From Coriobacteriia bacterium (GTDB lineage: Bacteria > Actinomycetota > Coriobacteriia > Coriobacteriales > QAMH01): a stretch of DNA of 64,000 bases. Under the pieces are notes generated by a model. That model did no database searches, was not told where the DNA came from, and saw only the letters and a program-made list of their open reading frames with translations. This document shows positions 51,661-59,928 of this stretch, in pieces; position 1 is the first letter of the stretch, and each line of letters begins with the position of its first letter. A program made the position numbers and the translations under genes. The stretch is from contig QAMH01000007.1 in assembly GCA_003149935.1 (NCBI GenBank), positions 124,001-188,000 of the forward strand. The letters run 5' to 3'.

Positions 51661-52658
51661 TGACTGCTGCAAAACATACGATGCGACATCTTGGCGCTGC
51701 TCTGTTTGGCGTCGTCCTGACGCTTTTGCTTGCGTTGTGCATGGGACTTCCCGCAGCCGCCTTTGCGGCGCCCGACGATACCACGTACACCATCCGCCTG
51801 TATGGCGGAAATCGCGGTACGGTCAACGGCCAGGACATGGTCGAGTGGACTGGCGTGCACTATGGCGACACCGTCGATTTGGGGCAAGCCAACATTACTG
51901 TTACCGATGGCAAGTACTATGCGAAGGGCGCACGTCCAGCCGGTCTCGATAACGTGAAGGATGTTGTGTACGTCGCAGACGTTGACGCTAACGGCAAGCT
52001 CAGTGGCACTGTTACGGTGACCGAGGATGCCGATTATGTCATCGCGTACGGTGTCTTGGCCGATCGCGTTGAGTATACGGTGCGCTATGTCGATGCCGCG
52101 GGCAACGAGCTCGCCGCTTCCCAGAAGTTCATGGGCGACATCGGCGACACGCCGGCAACGGCTGCCCCGTATTTCGAGAACTACGTGCCCAATGCATATA
52201 CGGCAACGCTCGCACTTACCGGAGATCCCGACCAGAACGTCATCACGTTCACGTACGCTCGCCTTGCCACGGGTTATACGACCGAGCAGAACGGTGACGG
52301 CACCATCGACGTGGTCACCCCAACAGGCGATCGCGTGGCGCTCACCCCGAGCCCGGCAACGTCTCTTCCGGCGGCAGCCGTGACTGCGGGCACGGCCGAG
52401 AGCGCCCAGAGCGTCGTTGCTCCTGACGGTACCGAGGTCATGACGGAAGACGGCACGCCCTTGAGTGCGCCGATCGAGAGCTTGACCATCACCGATGATG
52501 AGACGCCGTTGAGCTCTGCTGACGACATCGCGCAGGCCAACGCCGCATCGTCTGCCTGGAATAACTGGGTATCCATCGCCCTCATTGCCGGCGCTGTCGT
52601 TCTGTTGGTTGTGGCCTTCGTGCTCTGGCGGCGCAATCGCAGGAAAGAAGACTTCTAA
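51660..52658 (+). CDS. MucBP-type surface protein with C-terminal membrane anchor
   Basis: 332 residues. A signal peptide (about residues 8-38, ending AAAFA) leads into domains like MucBP (VEYTVRYVDAAGNELAAS, TPATAAPYFENYVPNAYT, DPDQNVITFTYAR). The linker is Thr/Ala/Ser-rich and a helix about residues 300-320 is followed by RRNRRKEDF. No LPxTG is present, so it is probably held by the membrane. ATG 51660 overlaps the previous stop (TAATG). It is built like the protein at 14356-15606. Confidence 0.75.
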   Translation: MTAAKHTMRHLGAALFGVVLTLLLALCMGLPAAAFAAPDDTTYTIRLYGGNRGTVNGQDMVEWTGVHYGDTVDLGQANITVTDGKYYAKGARPAGLDNVKDVVYVADVDANGKLSGTVTVTEDADYVIAYGVLADRVEYTVRYVDAAGNELAASQKFMGDIGDTPATAAPYFENYVPNAYTATLALTGDPDQNVITFTYARLATGYTTEQNGDGTIDVVTPTGDRVALTPSPATSLPAAAVTAGTAESAQSVVAPDGTEVMTEDGTPLSAPIESLTITDDETPLSSADDIAQANAASSAWNNWVSIALIAGAVVLLVVAFVLWRRNRRKEDF

Positions 52659-52691
52659 GACGATTCGAGCCGAAAGCAGGTATGATTATAC

Positions 52692-52714
52692 GGGTCCGCA
52701 TGATGCGGGCCCGT
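52692..52714 (+). promoter_or_regulatory. Hairpin before the signal-peptidase gene
   Basis: CGGGTCCGCATG pairs with ATGCGGGCCCG, one base loop-out, followed by TTGCTAT. It ends 16 bases before the TTG start and directly precedes the AGGAGG. It could end transcription in part or reduce translation of the peptidase. Confidence 0.45.
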
Positions 52715-52730
52715 TGCTATAGGAGGATCA

Positions 52731-53246
52731 TTGGGCAAGCATAGCAAGAAGAGGCCGGTTTCGGCACGTATCCTGTCTGTCGTCGGTACGCTTATCATCG
52801 TGGTTGCATTGGCGCTCAGCGCGTTTCTGGTCATTCCCGCTGTTGCTGGCGTAAACATGTTCTGCATCGCCACGCAATCCATGGAACCCGAGATTCCTGT
52901 GGGTAGTCTGGTCTGCGTCGAGCGTGTCGATCCGCAAGATCTTGTGGCAGGAGACGTCATCACCTATGTTGACGCGCAAGATTCCAACGTTCCCGTGACC
53001 CATCGCGTTGTCGAGAACGACTTGGCCGAGTGGGAGCTCGTGACCAAGGGCGATGCCAACGAGCAATCCGATCCAATTACCGTTTCGTACGGCCAGGTGG
53101 TCGGCAAGGTTATCTTCAGCATTCCGCTGCTTGGCTATCTCGCGGTGGCTGTCTCGACGCCCGTTGGGAAAGTCTCCATCGCATTGCTCATCGTCGTAGG
53201 CTTGCTGTTGTGCATTGCTGCCGACAGGATAAGGCGACGCGCCTAG
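52731..53246 (+). CDS. SipW-type signal peptidase I
   Basis: 171 residues with two membrane segments (about 14-40 and 130-160). The catalytic Ser50 is in ATQSMEPEIPVG, and His91 (VTHRVVE) takes the place of the usual Lys, the S26B/ER type to which SipW belongs. DVITY and KGDANEQSDP follow the family pattern. TTG 52731 has AGGAGG four bases upstream. It is the last gene of the surface-fibre set and would mature the two AYYTDT-type proteins. Confidence 0.83.
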   Translation: MGKHSKKRPVSARILSVVGTLIIVVALALSAFLVIPAVAGVNMFCIATQSMEPEIPVGSLVCVERVDPQDLVAGDVITYVDAQDSNVPVTHRVVENDLAEWELVTKGDANEQSDPITVSYGQVVGKVIFSIPLLGYLAVAVSTPVGKVSIALLIVVGLLLCIAADRIRRRA

Positions 53247-53268
53247 ATAAGGCGAAAAGGAGCGTTTC

Positions 53269-54471
53269 ATGGGCAACAAGAAGCGAGTCGTCGTGGTCGG
53301 AGGCGGAGCCGCCGGTTTGGTCGCGGCGATTTCCGCTGCCCGTGCTGGCGCACGGGTAACGATCGTCGAGGCCGGCAAGCGCGTGGGACAGAAGATCCTC
53401 AAGACGGGCAACGGCCGCTGCAACATGACCAATGCCAATATTCAACTCACCGATTACTACAATGGTGCTGCCGTCATGCCCTTGCTCGAGGCATATCCCA
53501 GCTCGCGCGTGCTCGGCTTCTTCGGCGAACTTGGTCTGCTTGTCACCGAGGAGGATCAGGGCCGCATCTATCCGTTTTCGAACACCGCCAACACCGTGCT
53601 CGACGTGCTGCGCGATGCCTGCAAGTGGAATAACGTTGACGTGCGCAACGGCCAGGAAGTTACCGAGATCGCCGCGGCGAAGCCTGGCTATCGCCTCACG
53701 TGTGCAAACAAGAGCACGTTCGATGCCGACGCCGTCGTCATCGCGACGGGTGGCGGCACGGACCTGCTCTCGGCCCTGGGGCATACGGTGGAGCCGTTTT
53801 CCCCGGTGCTCTGTCCCCTCAAGACCGACACCAAACCGCTCAAGGGCCTGGCAGGCGTGCGGGCTCGCGTACGTGTGAGCGGCTACGAGGACGAGGAGGC
53901 AGCCGAGCCGCGTATCGTGAGCTATGGTGAGGTGCTGTTTCGCGACTACGGTTTGTCTGGCATCGTCATCTTCGACATGTCGCGCGAGATCGGTGCAGGC
54001 GGCATCCTGAGCCTCGATTTCCTGCCACAGCTGAGTCCGAGCCAGTGTGTCAACTACTTTACGGCGAAGTACGCATCGCTTTCCACGAGCATCAACGAGC
54101 TCTTTGGCCGCACGCCCAACTTCACCGAGCTCATGTGCGGATGCTTTCACACACGTGTAAACGATGCCGTTGTGCGCATGGCGGGTTTCAAGCCTTCCGA
54201 GCCGGCGACAGCCAAGACGCTGCCCAAGATTGCGGCGACGGCAAAGGACTTTCGCGTGCGCGTGACGGGGCTTGCAGAGACCAATCAGGCGCAGGTGACG
54301 CGCGGTGGTGCTTCGCCCTGGGAGTTCGACTCGCTCACGCTCGAGTCGCGCCTCAAGCCGGGCATTTACGCCGCAGGCGAGACCATTGACGTGGACGGTC
54401 GCTGCGGTGGCTTCAACTTGCATTGGGCTTGGGCAAGCGGCATCGCGGCCGGCACCGCAGCTGCGAAATGA
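53269..54471 (+). CDS. HI0933/BaiN-family FAD-dependent oxidoreductase
   Basis: 400 residues. The FAD dinucleotide-binding motif GGGAAGLVAA is at about 11-20, followed by GQKILKTGNGRCNMTN, a hallmark of the HI0933/YhiN/BaiN family, and the C-terminal GETIDVDGRCGGFNLHWAWASG. Some members (BaiN) act on bile-acid intermediates, while most have unknown substrates. AAAAGGAG precedes the ATG. The TGA stop (54469-54471) lies at the start of the 74-bp perfect palindrome. No obvious link to the surface genes. Confidence 0.87.
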   Translation: MGNKKRVVVVGGGAAGLVAAISAARAGARVTIVEAGKRVGQKILKTGNGRCNMTNANIQLTDYYNGAAVMPLLEAYPSSRVLGFFGELGLLVTEEDQGRIYPFSNTANTVLDVLRDACKWNNVDVRNGQEVTEIAAAKPGYRLTCANKSTFDADAVVIATGGGTDLLSALGHTVEPFSPVLCPLKTDTKPLKGLAGVRARVRVSGYEDEEAAEPRIVSYGEVLFRDYGLSGIVIFDMSREIGAGGILSLDFLPQLSPSQCVNYFTAKYASLSTSINELFGRTPNFTELMCGCFHTRVNDAVVRMAGFKPSEPATAKTLPKIAATAKDFRVRVTGLAETNQAQVTRGGASPWEFDSLTLESRLKPGIYAAGETIDVDGRCGGFNLHWAWASGIAAGTAAAK

Positions 54472-54541
54472 GACACATGGGACAGGTACATCTGTCTCAC
54501 TGCATGCAGTGAGACAGATGTACCTGTCCCATGTGTCTCAT
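54468..54541. repeat. 74-bp perfect palindrome containing the previous stop codon
   Basis: The 37 bases from 54468 (ATGAGACACATGGGACAGG...) are exactly mirrored by the 37 ending at 54541 without any central spacer. The two smaller GAGACAG/CTGTCTC repeats are nested inside. The TGA of the upstream gene is in the left arm. It lies 15 bases before the CYTH gene. Confidence 0.93.
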
Positions 54542-54556
54542 CGCGAGGGAGGGTTT

Positions 54557-55153
54557 ATGGAAATCGAGTACAAATGGGAGCTGCCTGACGAGGGCGTGCT
54601 CGCGGAGCTGCTCGGCGATGATGAGCTTGCCCCGATGCTGGGTGAACCATGCACGTTGCGCATGCGTGCGATCTACTACGATACCGTAGCCGAGGACGTG
54701 CGCCGCATGCGTGGTGGTTTGCGCATACGTCAGGAGAATGACGAGTCCGTGTGCTGCCTCAAGCTTGCTGCGCAGGCAAGCGGTGCGTGCAAGGCACGGC
54801 AGGAGTTCGAGGTTGCTGCCGACGATATCATCGAGGGGTTGGGGATGCTGCCCGATGTCGGCGCTCCGGCGGACGTATGCGAGATGTTGCTCGCGGCAAA
54901 GCCGCAGCCGACGTGCGAGACCGATTTCACGCGGCGTGAATATGTGCTCGCATGTGATGACTTCACGGCAGCGCTCGCTATCGACACAGGAGAAATGCGC
55001 CGACAAGGTCGCACGGCACCTATTCACGAGATGGAGCTTGAGCACCTGAGTGGCTCGGAGGAAGCATTTCACGCATGTGCAACCCGGATGCAAGAGCGCT
55101 TCGGGCTCGAAACGCAGCCTCTCTCCAAGCTCGCTCGTGCCATGGCGCTATAA
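54557..55153 (+). CDS. CYTH-domain protein (triphosphatase-like)
   Basis: 198 residues. MEIEYKWEL is the E-x-E-x-K opening of CYTH domains, followed by MRAIYYDT, RIRQEND and LKLAAQ, and by FTRREYVL and IHEMELEHL with the later acidic ligands. These form a tunnel for triphosphate and divalent metal. Members include adenylate cyclase-2, thiamine triphosphatase and inorganic triphosphatase. GAGGGAGGG precedes ATG 54557. A hairpin terminator follows directly. Confidence 0.85.
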   Translation: MEIEYKWELPDEGVLAELLGDDELAPMLGEPCTLRMRAIYYDTVAEDVRRMRGGLRIRQENDESVCCLKLAAQASGACKARQEFEVAADDIIEGLGMLPDVGAPADVCEMLLAAKPQPTCETDFTRREYVLACDDFTAALAIDTGEMRRQGRTAPIHEMELEHLSGSEEAFHACATRMQERFGLETQPLSKLARAMAL

Positions 55154-55188
55154 ATGAGATAGTTGCTCTGGGTAACTGTCTCATTTTC
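55152..55188 (+). terminator. GAGATAG/CTGTCTC hairpin terminator after CYTH gene
   Basis: AAATGAGATAGTTGCTC pairs with the following GGGTAACTGTCTCATTT, with one mispair, and is followed by TTTT. The CYTH stop TAA (55151-55153) touches its first bases. Same family as 25341-25376. Confidence 0.75.
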
Positions 55189-55246
55189 GCGGTGCTCTTG
55201 CGCTATCATTGTCTGCACTTCATATGAAATCCTGAGAGGAACGAAC

Positions 55247-56272
55247 ATGACTTGGAACAAACCCATGCCCGCACAGCCTGTTGTCGCTGTGGCTGGCGCA
55301 ACGGGCGTCGTTGGCCGCGAGATGCTCAAGGTGCTCGAACAGCGCAATTTCCCGGCTGCGAAAGTCAAGGCGCTCGCATCTGCGCGCTCTGCTGGCAGCA
55401 CGGTGTCGTTCAACGATGGCGAACTCGTGGTCGAGGAGATGACGCCGGCAAGCTTCGAGGGCGTCGACATCGCGCTTTTCGCCTGTGGCGGTGACACTTC
55501 CAAGGCGTATCGTCAGGCCGTGGTCGATGCGGGTTGCGTCATGATCGACAACTCAAGCGCATTTCGTACCGACGATGACGTCCCTCTCGTCGTGCCCGAG
55601 GTTAACGCGAAGGACCTCGAGTGGCACTCGGGCGTCATCGCCAACCCCAATTGCTCGACGATCGAGATGGTTGTTGCGCTCAAGCCGCTTTACGATCTCG
55701 CCGGTGGCATCAAACGCGTCGTCGTGAGTACCTACCAGGCTGCCAGCGGTGCCGGTCTCAAGGCCATGAACGAGCTCTACGACCAGACGCGTCAGTTCCT
55801 CGATGACGAGGAGCTCACCATCGAGGCGTTTTCCGACCAGATCGCGTTTAACGTCATCCCTCACATTGACGTGTTCATGGATGATGCCTACACCAAGGAA
55901 GAGTGGAAGATGGTCGTCGAGACCGCCAAAATCTTTGGCGATGCGGGCATCAAAGTAGCTCCGACGGCCGTGCGCATCCCCGTGCTGCGTTGCCATGCGG
56001 AAAGCGTGAACGTCGAGCTTAACAAGCCGGTCACGCCTGATGAAGCCCGCGATGCGTTTGAGGCTGCCGCGAGTGTAACGGTCATGGATGATCCGGGTGC
56101 CAACGTGTACCCCATGCCTGGCCTGCTGCAAGGCACTGATGACGTCTTCGTTGGTCGTATTCGCCAGGATCCCACGGTCGAGGGTGGTCTCGCTTTCTGG
56201 CTCGTCATGGATCAGATTCGCAAGGGCGCGGCGCTCAACGCCGTCCAGATTGCCGAGGAGCTGCTCCCGTAG
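55247..56272 (+). CDS. asd: Aspartate-semialdehyde dehydrogenase
   Basis: 341 residues. The NADP-binding start is VAVAGATGVVGREML, the active-site Cys is in NPNCSTIEM, and HAESVNVEL carries the catalytic His. VVSTYQAASGAG is typical. It reduces aspartyl phosphate to the semialdehyde for lysine/diaminopimelate, threonine and methionine synthesis. ATG 55247 follows GAGAGGA. It ends with a strong inverted-repeat terminator. Confidence 0.95.
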   Translation: MTWNKPMPAQPVVAVAGATGVVGREMLKVLEQRNFPAAKVKALASARSAGSTVSFNDGELVVEEMTPASFEGVDIALFACGGDTSKAYRQAVVDAGCVMIDNSSAFRTDDDVPLVVPEVNAKDLEWHSGVIANPNCSTIEMVVALKPLYDLAGGIKRVVVSTYQAASGAGLKAMNELYDQTRQFLDDEELTIEAFSDQIAFNVIPHIDVFMDDAYTKEEWKMVVETAKIFGDAGIKVAPTAVRIPVLRCHAESVNVELNKPVTPDEARDAFEAAASVTVMDDPGANVYPMPGLLQGTDDVFVGRIRQDPTVEGGLAFWLVMDQIRKGAALNAVQIAEELLP

Positions 56273-56301
56273 GGGCCTTCGCAAATCATCAATTAAAGAA
56301 G

Positions 56302-56331
56302 AAGGAGGCGGGTCACATGACCCGCCTCCTT
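56302..56331. terminator. 14-bp stem bidirectional terminator
   Basis: AAGGAGGCGGGTCA (56302-56315), CA, TGACCCGCCTCCTT (56318-56331). It lies between convergent asd and the GGGtGRT gene. The T-run is short. Confidence 0.78.
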
Positions 56332-56348
56332 GCATGTGTGCGAGAGAT

Positions 56349-57356
56349 CTAGCCGTTGATGGCTGCGTTGGTGGCAACGGCTACGGCGACGGTTGCGCCG
56401 ACCATGGGATTGTTGCCCATGCCGATGAAGCCCATCATCTCGACGTGCGCCGGGACGCTCGAGGAGCCGGCAAATTGCGCATCGGAGTGCATGCGACCCA
56501 TGGTGTCGGTCATGCCGTAGGAGGCAGGGCCGGCAGCCATGTTATCCGGATGCAGCGTGCGGCCCGTGCCGCCGCCGCTTGCGACCGAGAAATAGTCCTT
56601 GCCTAGCTCGATGCACTCCTTCTTGTACGTGCCCGCGACGGGATGCTGGAAGCGCGTGGGGTTGGTGGAGTTGCCCGTGATGGAAATATCCACGCCCTCA
56701 TGGTGCATGATGGCGACGCCTTCACGTACGTCATCGGCGCCATAGCAGTGCACATCGCCACGCTCGCCTGCGGAGTAGCGGGTCTCGTTGACGACCTTGA
56801 GCTCGCCCGTGGCGTAGTCGAACTGCGTTTGCACATAGGTGAAACCGTTGATGCGGCTGATGATCTGGGCGGCGTCCTTGCCGAGACCGTTGAGGATGAC
56901 GCGCAGTGGCTTCTTGCGTGCCTTGTTGGCGTTCTTCACGATGCCGATGGCGCCCTCTGCCGCGGCGAAGCTCTCATGGCCCGCCAGGAAGGCGAAGCAC
57001 TCGGTCTCGTCGCGCAGGAGCATCGCGCCGAGGTTGCCATGGCCGAGGCCGACCTTGCGGTCGTCGGCGACGGAGCCAGGCGTGGTGAAGGCCTGCAGGC
57101 CGATACCGATGGCGCTGGCCGCCTCGGAAGCGCTTTTGACACCCTTCTTGATGGCAATGGCGGCACCAGCCGTATATGCCCAGGCTGCATCCTCGAAGCA
57201 GATGGGCTGTACGCTCTTGACGATGTCGTAGGGGAGCGGATCCATGCCGGCTTCCTTGCACACCTTCTCGGCATCGTCGAGGGTGCCCATGCCGTATTCC
57301 TTGAGCGTTGCGTTGATCTTGTCGAGCCTATGGTCCATGTTCTCGAACTCTGCCAT
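56349..57356 (-). CDS. GGGtGRT protein
   Basis: 335 residues. The name-giving motif is present as VASGGGTGRTLHPDN. Other conserved stretches include FEDAAWAYTAGAAIAIKKGV, ECFAFLAGHESFAAAEGAIG, YVQTQFDYATGELKVVNE and MMGFIGMGNNPMVGATVAVAVA near the end. This protein occurs in anaerobes beside an Fe-S scaffold, and its function is unknown. It is transcribed after the scaffold gene with a 3-base gap. No cofactor is assignable from the sequence alone. Confidence 0.85.
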   Translation of the reverse strand: MAEFENMDHRLDKINATLKEYGMGTLDDAEKVCKEAGMDPLPYDIVKSVQPICFEDAAWAYTAGAAIAIKKGVKSASEAASAIGIGLQAFTTPGSVADDRKVGLGHGNLGAMLLRDETECFAFLAGHESFAAAEGAIGIVKNANKARKKPLRVILNGLGKDAAQIISRINGFTYVQTQFDYATGELKVVNETRYSAGERGDVHCYGADDVREGVAIMHHEGVDISITGNSTNPTRFQHPVAGTYKKECIELGKDYFSVASGGGTGRTLHPDNMAAGPASYGMTDTMGRMHSDAQFAGSSSVPAHVEMMGFIGMGNNPMVGATVAVAVATNAAING

Positions 57357-57359
57357 GGT

Positions 57360-58052
57360 CTACTCCTTCCTCGGATCGATGACCTTGGCCGCTTCGTCAA
57401 ATCGACCGTAGCTGCCCGTTGCGTCCTTGATTGCCTGGTTGGCGTCGACGCCGTTTTTGACGGCATCCATCATCTTGCCGAAGTTGACGTATTCATAGCC
57501 GATGATCTCGTCATTCTCATCGAGTGCAATATGCGTGACATAGCCCTCCGTGAGCTCGAGATAGCGCGAACCTTTGAGCTTGGTGCCGTACATGGTGCCG
57601 ACCATCGAGCGATAGCCCTTGCCGAGGTCATCAAGACCGGCGCCGATGGGAAGGCCACCATCGGAGAAGGCGGTCTGCGTTCGTCCGTAGACGATCTGCA
57701 GGAAGAGTTCGCGCATGGCGGTATTGATGGCGTCACAGACGAGGTCCGTGTTGAGGGCTTCAAGCAGCGTTTTGCCAGGGAGGATTTCGCTTGCCATGGC
57801 AGCGGAATGCGTCATGCCCGAGCAGCCGATGGTCTCGACCAGAGCCTCTTCGATGATGCCGTCTTTGACGTTGAGGGTGAGCTTACAGGCACCTTGTTGC
57901 GGAGCGCACCAGCCGACGCCGTGTGTGAAGCCGCTGATGTCGGAAATCTCCTTCGCTTGAACCCATTTGCCCTCTTCGGGGATGGGGGCGGGACCGTGAT
58001 AGGCTCCCTTCGCGACCGGGCACATGAGCTCGATCTCTTTTGAGTAGTACAC
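57360..58052 (-). CDS. Iron-sulfur cluster assembly scaffold-like protein (NifU N-terminal type)
   Basis: 230 residues. Fragments such as GVGWCAPQQGACKLTLNV, ETIGCSGMTHSAAMASEILPGKTL and LVCDAINTAM resemble the IscU/NifU N-domain and hold Cys residues in a comparable arrangement. The C-terminal half (about 110-230) is extra, with a beta-rich motif (GYVTHIALDENDEIIGYEYVNFG). GTG 58052 has GGAAGGGAG in front. Together with the GGGtGRT gene it forms a conserved pair of unknown role in anaerobes; upstream a divergent MarR gene may regulate them. Confidence 0.83.
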   Translation of the reverse strand: MYYSKEIELMCPVAKGAYHGPAPIPEEGKWVQAKEISDISGFTHGVGWCAPQQGACKLTLNVKDGIIEEALVETIGCSGMTHSAAMASEILPGKTLLEALNTDLVCDAINTAMRELFLQIVYGRTQTAFSDGGLPIGAGLDDLGKGYRSMVGTMYGTKLKGSRYLELTEGYVTHIALDENDEIIGYEYVNFGKMMDAVKNGVDANQAIKDATGSYGRFDEAAKVIDPRKE

Positions 58053-58140
58053 CTTGAACTCCCTTCCATGCGAATTGCGCTATGGGTCGTGCAATTGGTG
58101 ATTATATAGCATCTAAGCGGGAAAGATACCGCTTCGCTCC

Positions 58141-58168
58141 TTGACATTTCGTACAGCCACCGTATAAT
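58141..58168 (+). promoter_or_regulatory. Near-consensus sigma-70 promoter for marR gene
   Basis: TTGACA at 58141-58146, 16 bases, TATAAT at 58163-58168, with the start codon 45 bases beyond. AT-rich inverted segments (TTATAGTAG and ATATATAA) follow and could be MarR sites. The GTG of the divergent scaffold gene is 88 bases away. Confidence 0.8.
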
Positions 58169-58212
58169 TTATAGTAGTTATTTACAGGTACCATATATAA
58201 ACGGAGGAAGCC

Positions 58213-58857
58213 ATGGGTCGTGAGGGCGAGCTTTTTGACAAGTACATGTTAATTCGTCAGATGGTGGAAGCTGTTCGCAATAAAAACACCAGCAAGTTGG
58301 GCCCTCTTGGCGATACGACACGTGGTCGTGGTCGTGTTCTCGCGCTTCTTAAGCAGAAGGATGGCGTAAGCACAAAGGAAATGGCGACCGTCATGGGCAT
58401 TCGTGTTTCCTCCCTCAACGAGGTTCTGGGTAAGATGGAGAAGGATGGCTATGTCGAGCGCTCCGCTTCTCCAGACGATAGGCGCGTCATGCTTGTCTGG
58501 CTTACGGACAAGGGCAAGGCTGTCGAGCTTCCGGATCAAAAGATGCCCGAAATCATCTTTGGCAAGCTCAACCAGGGCGCGCAAAACCAGCTCTGCATGT
58601 ATTTCGAGCAGATGATTTCCTCGTTGCAAAGCGAGCTTGGAGAGGAAGGCGACGCTGTCAAGGAGGCTCGCGAGCAACGCAACGAGTTCTTTGAGAGCGC
58701 CAAGCAAGCTCAAGCCGAGCAGACAACACAGGCTTCCCAGCCTGCCACGCAGACGCAGTCTTCTACCGCACCACGCCCTGCACCCGCAGCACCTCCAATG
58801 GGCTCTCCGCTCGTACCGCCGATTCCGCCTGCCAGCACGCCGCCGCGCATCGGCTAG
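58213..58857 (+). CDS. MarR-family regulator with Ala/Pro-rich tail
   Basis: 214 residues. The winged helix (about residues 30-100) has KLGPLGDTTRGRGRVLALL, STKEMATVMGIRVSSLNEVL and the wing SASPDDRRVMLVWLTDKG. From about 155 on, the tail is low-complexity Gln/Ala/Pro/Ser-rich (PATQTQSSTAPRPAPAAPPM), unusual for MarR. CGGAGG precedes the ATG, with a near-consensus promoter upstream. It is divergent from the GGGtGRT/scaffold pair, so redox or metal control of that pair is a possibility. Confidence 0.85.
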   Translation: MGREGELFDKYMLIRQMVEAVRNKNTSKLGPLGDTTRGRGRVLALLKQKDGVSTKEMATVMGIRVSSLNEVLGKMEKDGYVERSASPDDRRVMLVWLTDKGKAVELPDQKMPEIIFGKLNQGAQNQLCMYFEQMISSLQSELGEEGDAVKEAREQRNEFFESAKQAQAEQTTQASQPATQTQSSTAPRPAPAAPPMGSPLVPPIPPASTPPRIG

Positions 58858-58881
58858 CGGCCTGCTTCGCGCATCGCATCA

Positions 58882-59733
58882 ATGACCGCCCAATACGATG
58901 AACCCATGTATGCCGCGTGGCCTCCGTGCCTATGGGGCTTCGTCCGTCTATGCACCGAGGCGTCCACGCGAGGTTGGCATGAAGCCAATGGGGGCAATCT
59001 GAGCTACCGTTTGACCGAGGAAGACCTGCGCATGTTTACGTCCCTATTCAAGCGTGAGGATGCGTGGCATGCACTCAAGCAGCCTGTCCCCGAGCTTGCC
59101 GGCATGCACTTCCTCATGACTGCCTCGGGTGCATACTTGAGCAGCCTTGCAAACGATGGCTCACGTGGATGTGGCGTCATCGAACTCGATGCTGATGGCA
59201 GCGCCTGGCGCATTCGCTGGGGCTTCGAAGATGGCGTCCGTCCTTCGAGCGAGCTCGAGACGCATCTAGCCGCTTTTGATGTTGCCCTGCGTGCTGGTGA
59301 CGGTGCCGATCGCGTGGTCTATCATGCGCACTGCCCGCATGTCATCGCGCTCTCGACGTTGCTCGAGCCGCAGGCGCGTATGTGGACGCGTACGCTGTGG
59401 CGCATCATGACCGAGGGCATCATCGTGTTTCCCCAAGGCGTTGGCGTGTTGCCGTGGATGGTGCCGGGTAGCCCCGAGCTTGCCACGGCAACCTGCGAGC
59501 TCATGGCGCACTACACCGTTTGCGTTTGGACGCAGCATGGCATCATGTCGCGAGCGGCTAGTTTCGAGAAGGCGTTCGGCGCGATTGAGACAGTCGAGAA
59601 ATCGGCAGCTATCTACCTGGAGGCTCGTGCCGCAAGCGGGGGAGCAGAACCGCCACACCTGGTGAGCGACGACCAGCTGCGCGCCGTTTGCGCACGCTAT
59701 GGGCTGCATCCCAATGAGGACTTCCTGGAGTAG
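58882..59733 (+). CDS. rhaD: Rhamnulose-1-phosphate aldolase-like class II aldolase
   Basis: 283 residues. EANGGNLSYRL is the substrate loop, HAHCPHVIALSTLLE holds two zinc-ligand His, and WTQHGIM the third. This is the class II aldolase/adducin family, and the length and spacing best match rhamnulose-1-phosphate aldolase (RhaD), which splits rhamnulose phosphate into dihydroxyacetone phosphate and lactaldehyde. No other rhamnose genes lie beside it, so the substrate could be another deoxysugar phosphate. The ribosome-binding site is poor. Confidence 0.75.
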   Translation: MTAQYDEPMYAAWPPCLWGFVRLCTEASTRGWHEANGGNLSYRLTEEDLRMFTSLFKREDAWHALKQPVPELAGMHFLMTASGAYLSSLANDGSRGCGVIELDADGSAWRIRWGFEDGVRPSSELETHLAAFDVALRAGDGADRVVYHAHCPHVIALSTLLEPQARMWTRTLWRIMTEGIIVFPQGVGVLPWMVPGSPELATATCELMAHYTVCVWTQHGIMSRAASFEKAFGAIETVEKSAAIYLEARAASGGAEPPHLVSDDQLRAVCARYGLHPNEDFLE

Positions 59734-59756
59734 GCCGCGGCCTGACGGTCACACCT

Positions 59757-59928
59757 CTGTCATTTCGAGCGAAGCGAAGCGGAGTCGAGAAATCTCTCGC
59801 TCCGAGATTTCTCCGCTACGGCGCTACGCGCCTCCGGTCGAAATAACAGTACGGGGATGTCCTACGGTCGCTCCGGTCGAAATGACAGTACGGGGACGTC
59901 CTGACGGTCACCTCAGTCGAGATGACGG
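59757..59928. repeat. TCATTTCGAG dispersed repeat cluster D
   Basis: One forward copy (GTCATTTCGAGCGAAGCG, near 59759) and several reverse copies (CGGTCGAAATAACAG near 59836, CGGTCGAAATGACAG near 59873, CAGTCGAGATGACGG near 59917) between the aldolase and fumarase genes. The last reverse copy overlaps the final codons of the fumarase beta gene. Confidence 0.8.
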
